Shown one piece after another: positions 8,401 through 12,917 of a stretch of DNA of 12,917 nucleotides (positions are counted from its first letter, which is position 1; each line of letters begins with the position of its first letter). Source of the stretch: Gonium pectorale. Taxonomy: Eukaryota; Chlorophyta; Chlorophyceae; Chlamydomonadales; Volvocaceae. The stretch is from the NCBI GenBank assembly GCA_001584585.1, contig LSYV01000044.1:617131-630047 (forward strand), in the 5' to 3' direction. Made by a program: the position numbers and the translations under genes. Below the pieces are notes generated by a model. It saw nothing but the letters and a program-made list of their open reading frames with translations, was not told where the DNA came from and ran no database searches.

Positions 8401-8821
8401 AGAGCAACAGGGGCAACAACAAGAGCAACAGCAGCCGCAAGAACCGGAAGAGCAGCAGCAGGTGCCTGCGCCCACGGCAGCAGCGGCTGTAGCAACGGCG
8501 GCACCAGGGCCGCCGGCAGCCCGCCCGTCTGGACGCGAGGAGGCAGGGCCACCACCGGGGGCTGCGGAGCCGCCGGCTCCACCCCCGCCGGGTCCGTCGC
8601 CGCCTGGCGCCGCACCCACCGAGCTGCTGTCGGACGGTCTCACGTGCGGTGGCCTGGCGCTGCAGTGGCGGATCCTACACAAGCGGATACTGCTGCGCGC
8701 GATGCGGCGCGCGGAGGAGGCGTTGGGGGCCGGGGCGGGGGGGTCGGGGCGGCGGGGCGCGGACCTGGCCGCGCTGCTGCGGCTGCAGCGGCAGAGGCCC
8801 CAGGGGGCTGCCCCACGCTGA
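5406..8821 (+). CDS. SET-domain methyltransferase, Rubisco-LSMT / SETD3-SETD4 class, with large inserts
   Basis: Probable protein methyltransferase. Exons: 5406-5526, 5688-6077, 6184-7307, 7633-7878, 8264-8821 (TGA 8819-8821), about 812 aa. Introns are 161, 106, 325 and 385 bp, all GT-AG. The start is the first ATG after an in-frame TGA at 5370-5372. Seen: N-terminal SET segment WRGIVATRDLQAGE (residues 29-42) and VVLRVP; the helical segment SFWAPYLRQLP (about 113-123) typical of the LSMT class; an Ala/Glu-rich helix (about 143-168); SRTM leading to GDLHNY (208-213), the place of the usual D-x-x-N-H; then a Gly/Ala/Pro insert (about 214-500). SET resumes with YRAGEQVFLCYGRHTNLELL (518-537) and YGFVLEDNPHDT. 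A Rubisco-LSMT substrate-binding-like region follows, split by a Gln/Glu-rich and Pro-rich insert (about 652-752), and ends in a helix (LALQWRILHKRILLRAMRRA). The NH-to-NY change could affect catalysis or cofactor binding. The substrate is unknown. An alternative intron inside exon 3 is possible. Confidence 0.85.
6312..7170 (+). other. Low-complexity insert within the SET domain coding exon
   Basis: An in-frame stretch of about 285 codons rich in Ala, Gly, Pro, Ser and Asp, lying between the GDLHNY and YRAGEQVF segments that are normally only a few tens of residues apart in this family. It stays open throughout. It contains a candidate 219-bp GT-AG unit (6572-6790, GTGCGT...GCAG) whose removal would keep the frame. 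Confidence 0.75.
8337..8630 (+). other. Gln/Glu-rich then Pro/Ala-rich insert in the C-terminal domain of the SET protein
   Basis: Coding sequence within exon 5. First come about 40 residues dominated by Gln, Glu and Arg (CAG/CAA repeats), then a Pro/Ala-rich linker, between two helical segments of the substrate-binding-like region. It has expanded-repeat character but is part of the open frame. Confidence 0.7.
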
Positions 8822-9361
8822 TGTATCCGCTTTCGTGATGTGTTGTGGATTGATTTGGGGCAAACGGCACGGCCCGAATGCGGGAGTGGGAGTGGGCACG
8901 TGAGGCGTCTCTTACTGGACGCTGGGCAGCCCGGCTCCGTAACACACCGCATACGGCACGTAAAAGCGCATGCCCCGTGCACCACATGCTGCCACCGGTT
9001 TCTGGTTCTCTTTTTTTGCTGCCACCGGGGGCCCTCTGTGACCGGCGCCGGCCAAGCGTCACGCCACCGCACGACCTGGTAGGAAGACGCGCGACGCGAC
9101 GTCCCCCACCCAGACACCCGCGCACCTCCGCGTCCGTCGGCACCTCCACGGTCCGCGCCCGTCCGCAGCGCGCGATTCACCCTTTGCCCCAAATGCAGTG
9201 TGCACGGACATCCGGTGTTCTGCGCTTCTGGCTGTCCGATGGTGTGTGGCACACCGGTTCCGGTACCGGCACTACTGGGCGGGCTGGCTCGCTGCCGGCG
9301 CACCGCTGTGCGGCCTCGGGGCGCGGAAGGATCCCTGCCATACACGCCCTGGCTGGCGCGC
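8822..9361. other. 3' UTR of the SET gene plus unassigned sequence
   Basis: The sequence begins as the 3' UTR of the SET gene, but no TGTAA follows on the plus strand within the window, so its end cannot be placed. A 12-bp direct repeat, TGCTGCCACCGG, occurs at 8987-8998 and 9017-9028 on either side of a short T run. Nothing else is recognised. Confidence 0.35.
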
Positions 9362-9560
9362 TCTTGACTCGATGGCTCAAGATAGAGCTTACGATGAGAG
9401 CACATCGGCCAGTACACCGTGTGATGGAACCGTTGTATCACAGGGTTTCAGGTTACACGTCCGTCAGAGCCGGAGGGGGGGGGGCGATGGACAGAATGGG
9501 AGTATTGGGGTGGGAGAGCAGGTCATGGTCCCCGTCTCTACCCCCGCTTCAGCGCCTGAC
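9362..9560 (+). mobile_element. Degenerate LTR-retrotransposon-like fragment, copy A
   Basis: One plus frame reads DSMAQDRAYDE at 9367-9399 and, after an unrelated stretch and a G-run, SIGVGEQVMVPVST at about 9498-9539. This resembles the end of Ty3/Gypsy integrases, where an AQ-R--YAD helix is followed by F-VGD-V-LST. The 3' part (9449-9560) matches 10745-10851 at the DNA level. The G-run and lack of a long conserved frame suggest decay. The class is inferred from short motifs only. Confidence 0.35.
9449..9560 (+). repeat. Diverged direct repeat, copy A
   Basis: About 112 bp, from CAGGTTAC to CAGCGCCTGAC, alignable with 10745-10851. Shared landmarks in the same order are CCGTCA, AGCCGG, a run of 8-10 G, ATGGAC, GTGGG, GGTATGG-like GTCATGG/GTTATGG, CGTCTCTACCCC and GCTTCAGCGCCTGAC. 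The two copies are the same orientation. Confidence 0.8.
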
Positions 9561-10383
9561 ATGATGTGCAAGAGGCCTGATGCCTATGGCGGCCGTGGGT
9601 GCGCGCGCAAGACGCCAAGCCCGTCATGCGCAGGGATGGGGCTTTTGCAGAGTCATCTCCAAGCAGAGCGGCCAAACTGACTCGCTCGTACGTCGGAGCC
9701 CATCCTTCTGCAGCCTTGTTCAGACACATGTCCAGGAGCTGGATCCCCGGCACTGTACGGCACATACGTACGACAGTGTGCAAGGCAACTAGCGGCGCTT
9801 TCGTGGATGGGCGTAGCTGCCTCATCACGACAACGCAATACCGGTGCTGACCTCTGGACAGCCTATCCCCGTCAAGCACTACTTCGACTTTCCCGGCACC
9901 GTAGCAAGGACCGTGGTGGATGTACAGCGAAGGAAATTTCATTAGCCATCTCACAACCATCACGCATCATCCCGGCAGACAGCCGACTGCTGTGAGAGGG
10001 GTACAAGAGCCAGATGCCGACCACATGCTGCAAGGCACCAGCTCGGGGCGCGTCCCATGCTGGCCGGCTCATAACTGACCCATGGGTCATTGGGCGTACG
10101 TGCCGTGTCGCTGTATCTTACACCATCGTACCACATCGCAGCAACGCCACGCATCAAGCCGCAGTTAACGTGCGGAACTTCCTCTCGGTCTCGGCTGCAA
10201 CGGACCCAACGCGGGTCGCAGCTGCTAGCGCAGCCCAAACAACCCCAAAACCGCATGCGTTCGATGCCGCTCAGCTGTCCACCCTCTCGGCGCCCATAGC
10301 GAACAACCCGCCCACGCACCCACTGCGTAGCTCCCTTAGTCGGTCAGTTGCCGCTGCAGCAGCTGCATCTCCCTCTTAGCACC
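9561..10383. other. Unassigned sequence between the two repeat copies
   Basis: Moderate-GC sequence, less extreme than the gene bodies. Both strands carry medium open frames (a 141-codon frame at 9538-9963 on minus, and 10014-10379 on plus), but none has a recognisable motif or clear codon bias. TTACA at 9453-9457 and 10118-10122 would be TGTAA on the minus strand, but no minus-strand gene is supported. Confidence 0.3.
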
Positions 10384-10403
10384 GTCCGCTGTCCACAGCG
10401 GAC
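10384..10403. repeat. Perfect 9-bp inverted repeat, 2-bp loop
   Basis: GTCCGCTGT and ACAGCGGAC flank CC. A very similar hairpin core recurs at 10505-10520. The role is unknown; it may be a relic of a mobile element. Confidence 0.7.
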
Positions 10404-10504
10404 TGCTCCTCTCTCCTTCTCGGGGTTCCGCCCACCCACCTCTTCGCCACGGAGCCCACAAGGGACTAAGGCTACCGCTCGGCTAACGAGCCCCCCGTGC
10501 CGCT

Positions 10505-10520
10505 CCCGCTGTGCAGCGGG
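10505..10520. repeat. 7-bp inverted repeat, 2-bp loop
   Basis: CCCGCTG and CAGCGGG flank TG. The core CCGCTG/CAGCGG is shared with the hairpin at 10384-10403, about 110 bp away. Confidence 0.65.
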
Positions 10521-10526
10521 GAGCTG

Positions 10527-10616
10527 AGCGCAACATCACGTACGCAACCACAGCGCTGGCCCCTTCGTCGACCACTTGCCGGACCCTCTACTTATCGTCA
10601 GCGCAACATCACGTAC
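10527..10616 (+). repeat. 17-bp direct repeat pair, 73-bp period
   Basis: AGCGCAACATCACGTAC is found exactly at 10527-10543 and again at 10600-10616. The intervening 56 bp is unique. Confidence 0.85.
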
Positions 10617-10744
10617 ATATGCCCTCCTTTGATTCCCCCCAGCAAGCTTCCGGGCCCCCCCTCCCACCACCACCATCACCGCAACATCTTCACGGGCCAG
10701 TTCCATCGCCTTCGCCGAGTGATATCCTGCGTCGACACCTGCTA

Positions 10745-10851
10745 CAGGTTACGCTTCCGTCAAAGCCGGGGGGGGGGCATGGACGAATTGCGAATATTGA
10801 GGTGGGGGAGCGGGTTATGGTCCTCGTCTCTACCCCGCTTCAGCGCCTGAC
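10745..10851 (+). repeat. Diverged direct repeat, copy B
   Basis: About 107 bp matching 9449-9560, with scattered substitutions and small indels, mainly in the G run. The first bases of the two copies are about 1296 bp apart. Confidence 0.8.
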
Positions 10852-10890
10852 GCCGAAGTATGGCGTGCCTGGTATCCCAGACAGCCTGTA
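10745..10890 (+). mobile_element. Degenerate LTR-retrotransposon-like fragment, copy B
   Basis: The plus frame encodes IEVGERVMVLVST (about 10796-10834) followed by LQRLTPKYGVPG, ending at a stop by 10891. The pattern VGE/DRV-LST...L-PKY-GP is that of the small beta-barrel after the integrase core in Ty3/Gypsy elements. This copy keeps the motif better than copy A, but no reverse transcriptase, RNase H or LTR pair was found, so it is at most a fragment. Confidence 0.4.
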
Positions 10891-11205
10891 GGTAGGCTCC
10901 CACAACAACGACACCTTCGGTCACGAGATCGCCCAGCTCATCTGCCTCCTCCAGAACAGGGTTACTCCCGTCCCTTCATGGTCCGGCAACTCCGCTCACT
11001 TCTCGCTGCGGTCTACCACTCTGACTACTTTGGACGGCGCTCCACCCACCCCGACCTCCTGGGCTGCGTTCGCAACTACCTGTCCTACTTGGCCCAAGGC
11101 CCCCTTCTCCACCCTCCTCCCCTCGGCCCATCCTCGGCCGACTGACAGCCCGCTCAAACGGCCACCACCAGCCTGCCATCTGCTCCTCATCAGGAGCATC
11201 ACATA
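10891..11205. other. Unassigned, possible further retroelement debris
   Basis: One plus frame starting at 10978 stays open for about 55 codons with high-GC third positions and stops near 11145. No family is recognised. It directly follows copy B and could be part of the same decayed element. Confidence 0.25.
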
Positions 11206-11275
11206 GCCCCGCCCCGCCCCGCCCCGCTCAGCGCAGCCCCGCCCCGCCCCGCCCCGCCCCGCTCAGCGCAGCCCC
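11206..11275 (+). repeat. Composite (GCCCC)n tandem array
   Basis: Four GCCCC units (11206-11225), GCTCAGCGCA (11226-11235), five GCCCC units (11236-11260), GCTCAGCGCA again (11261-11270) and one more GCCCC. The higher-order unit is therefore (GCCCC)4-5 plus a fixed 10-mer. The minus strand has regularly spaced GGGG runs. Confidence 0.92.
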
Positions 11276-12333
11276 ACAGCCCTGCAGCCACCAAGAGGCC
11301 TCGCACGCTGGCGATGGCGCATTGGCGCTGGAGCTACCGCCGCCCCCGAGTTGATCCGATGGCCCCTACCCATAGCCATGGTTCCCATACAGGCGGCGGC
11401 AGCACCACCTGTGCGCCGTACCTACGGTCTCCCGGGCGCCGTCGCGGCCGCTGCTCCCTCCCGGCTGACCGCCGCCTGCTCGCGCCGCCCGCCCCGCCCC
11501 TCGCCCGGCCTGGGCACTGGCCGGCCGGCGGCTGGGTTGCCGGCGTGTCCGTCGGCGACCCGTAGTCGTTCCGCCGGCGCACAGTGTACCGTCTTCCGAC
11601 CCCACTGGCCGACTGCGGTGGCACCCACTGCCGGCCTGTACCTGTGCTGGCCTTTGCCCGGGACATGATGACCGGGGCCGGACTTGCCACACCTCGTGCG
11701 GCAGGGGTGATGGTCCCCTGATCCCGGCACTCTTTCCTCCATCCCCATGCGCACACTCACCTTCCCTCGCTTGCCTGCCTGCTTTTGTTTTGCGCACCCT
11801 GCTTTGTCACCGGTGACCCCTAGTGTGTGGGGCTCTCCGGCGCGGCCGTGTGGAGGGGTGGGGAACCGCCTGTCGATCGATCTGCGCACGGCCAGATCCA
11901 CTGCACACTAACCACACTTACTGTGGCCCCCATCGGTCGTACACTCGTATGGCCCCCCTTACTTCGCGCTTTGTCCTCCCACCTTGTTCCTTTTCCATAG
12001 CAATGCGGTCACCGGTTTTGAGTGTGGCGCGTAACTGCTTTGCCCCTGCCTTGCCTTGCCTGCCCCGCATGTTCCACCACACTCCATCGCTAACTCTTCT
12101 GCTGCCTTCGCCGTCCGCCCGCGCGCCCCGTAGGTCAGTACAAAGCGATGATTGAATCAGTGCCGTTGGGGAAGTCCGTCTGGGCAGGCCCGCGCTCGCG
12201 GTGTCAGTGCTGTGCCAGTTTGTCCGCGCGTCAGGTTGGGCGGGTGGGCATGGGGTCTCCTCCGCCTCCCCGTCAATTCATCAGCGACTACAACCTTTGA
12301 AGGTACGCCACAGCACTGTTCGCTCGTCGCTGA
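11276..12333. other. Unassigned intergenic sequence
   Basis: No gene is firmly supported. A plus frame at 11351-11668 and another at 11823-12155 are open but show no domain. The second contains an ATG at 12003 followed by a Ser/Arg/Ala/Leu-rich stretch that could pass for an organelle-targeting start, with a possible GTCAGT donor near 12133; this is weak. A 12-bp palindrome GTCACCGGTGAC lies at 11806-11817. Confidence 0.3.
11806..11817. repeat. 12-bp palindrome GTCACCGGTGAC
   Basis: Perfect dyad without a loop in unassigned sequence. Function unknown. Confidence 0.6.
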
Positions 12334-12917
12334 CGTCGAAGTTTTGCAGGTCGACTCATTCGGTGTCCGCGACGCGACCCGTTTCCCCTTCTTTACTACC
12401 CCCACCACCACCATGACGGAGGCCAACTACACGCAGATGTTCCTTGTTCTTTTCTGGACACCGGCTGCAGCCCCGTGAGCGTGACGCCCGAGGGGGAGTG
12501 CACCTCCAGCGGGGGGCTTTCTCCCGACGATGGGTCGACCGCTGCGTGGAGGGCGGTCGCCACCAGCCCCTCCGCAACCAACACCAAGGAGCCCACTGTT
12601 GTCTCCTGTATGGCCGCACCACCACTGGCGATGCCACTGGCGATGCCGCTGCGACTGCTGTTGCTGCTGCCGGCGGTGGGCTCCAGCCCTCCACCGCGCT
12701 CCGGCACTCACCGACCGGTCGACGGCGCCTCTTTCATTCGCCACCACCACGCACCACCACCACCACCACCACCACCACCACCACCACCACCACCACCACC
12801 ACCACCACCACCACCACCACCACCACCACCACCACCACCACCACCACCACCACCACCACCACCACCACCACCACCACCACCACCACCACCACCACCACCA
12901 CCACCACCACCACCACC
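12334..12917 (+). CDS. Open-ended frame running into a polyproline tract (partial, doubtful)
   Basis: A plus frame is open from just after an in-frame TGA (12331-12333) to the window end. Third positions are mostly G/C up to about 12740. Around 12451-12486 it reads FLDTGCSPVSVT, which resembles the D-T/S-G signature of retroviral-type aspartic proteases; the flanks give little further support. It has a Leu-rich patch (about 12646-12675) and then 54 or more CCA proline codons. A TTTTGCAG at 12342-12349 could be an intron acceptor for a first exon upstream. It could be an exon of an LTR-element gag-pol, an exon of a Pro-rich wall-type protein, or non-coding GC-rich sequence beside a microsatellite. 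The all-CCA proline run is unlike normal codon use in such genomes, so the tract itself is more likely a repeat expansion. Confidence 0.3.
12622..12645 (+). repeat. 12-bp tandem duplication
   Basis: CCACTGGCGATG occurs twice head to tail and adds four codons in the open-ended frame. Confidence 0.8.
12742..12917 (+). repeat. (CAC/CCA)n microsatellite reaching the window end
   Basis: Three CAC triplets (12742-12750), one interrupting G at 12751, then about 55 uninterrupted CAC triplets (12752-12917), continuing past the window. Depending on frame it reads Pro, His or Thr; on the minus strand it reads Val, Trp or Gly. Its purity suggests recent expansion, or collapse/extension at an assembly edge. 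Confidence 0.97.

Noticed and set aside
8260..9441. 393-codon minus-strand open frame
   Set aside because: It is antisense to the SET gene's last exon for half its length. The rest is Arg/Ser/Pro-rich with no recognisable domain or splice context.
9538..9963. 141-codon minus-strand open frame
   Set aside because: Considered as a small gene because the region is less GC-rich, but there is no motif, no codon bias, and it begins inside the repeat copy.
11206..11275. CRISPR-like or GC-box promoter array
   Set aside because: The spacing is pure pentamer repetition with no unique spacers, and Sp1-type GC boxes are not an established promoter class in green algae.
11823..12155. Small protein or transit-peptide-bearing first exon from ATG 12003
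   Set aside because: The targeting-like composition is suggestive, but there is no confirmed downstream exon in phase and no conserved domain.
12303..12349. GTACGC...TTTTGCAG as a complete intron
   Set aside because: The sites look good but 47 bp is shorter than expected for introns in these genomes. The acceptor alone was kept as a possibility.
12734..12916. Minus-strand polyvaline open frame
   Set aside because: Translation of the (CAC)n repeat only.

Overview
The window looks like nuclear DNA of a volvocine green alga (Chlamydomonas/Volvox type). The reasons are very high GC, genes broken by many GT-AG introns with donors such as GTGCGC and GTGAGG, long runs of Ala/Gly/Pro/Gln inside otherwise conserved proteins, a TGTAA poly(A) signal after the first gene, and abundant (CCA/TGG)n and G-run simple repeats. 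This assignment is inferred from style; no taxonomic marker was searched.

Layout. (1) 3-524 (+) is the 3' end of a coding exon for a Gly/Ala/Ser-rich protein tail of unknown family. It is followed by a long 3' UTR with TGTAA at 1588-1592. (2) 2339-5109 (-) is a complete five-exon gene for the small subunit of the nuclear cap-binding complex, CBP20/NCBP2. All exon joins could be placed, giving 302 codons plus stop. Its 1168-bp last intron carries a G-rich minisatellite and a (TGG)12 tract. (3) 5110-5405 is a short, less GC-rich gap between two divergent start codons and probably serves as a shared promoter. (4) 5406-8821 (+) is a complete five-exon gene for a SET-domain protein of the Rubisco-LSMT/SETD3-SETD4 class (about 812 aa). 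The SET domain is interrupted by a low-complexity insert of about 285 residues, and the C-terminal substrate-binding-like domain by a Gln/Pro-rich insert. (5) 8822-12917 is mostly non-genic. It holds a diverged duplicated element whose translation resembles the end of an LTR-retrotransposon integrase, several short direct and inverted repeats, a (GCCCC)n composite array, and a high-GC3 open frame running into a (CCA)n tract at the window edge.

How the parts relate: CBP20 binds the m7G cap of nuclear transcripts together with CBP80 and acts in splicing, export and small-RNA processing. The SET protein is a probable lysine or histidine methyltransferase. No functional link is evident beyond their head-to-head arrangement. 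The first gene and CBP20 are convergent, so their 3' regions face each other between about 1600 and 2338.

No CRISPR array, tRNA, rRNA, intact mobile element or defence-type system was recognised. The most interesting items are the head-to-head CBP20/SET pair, the CBP20 microexon with an all-phase-0 intron set, the interrupted SET domain with an NH-to-NY change, and the duplicated retroelement fragment.
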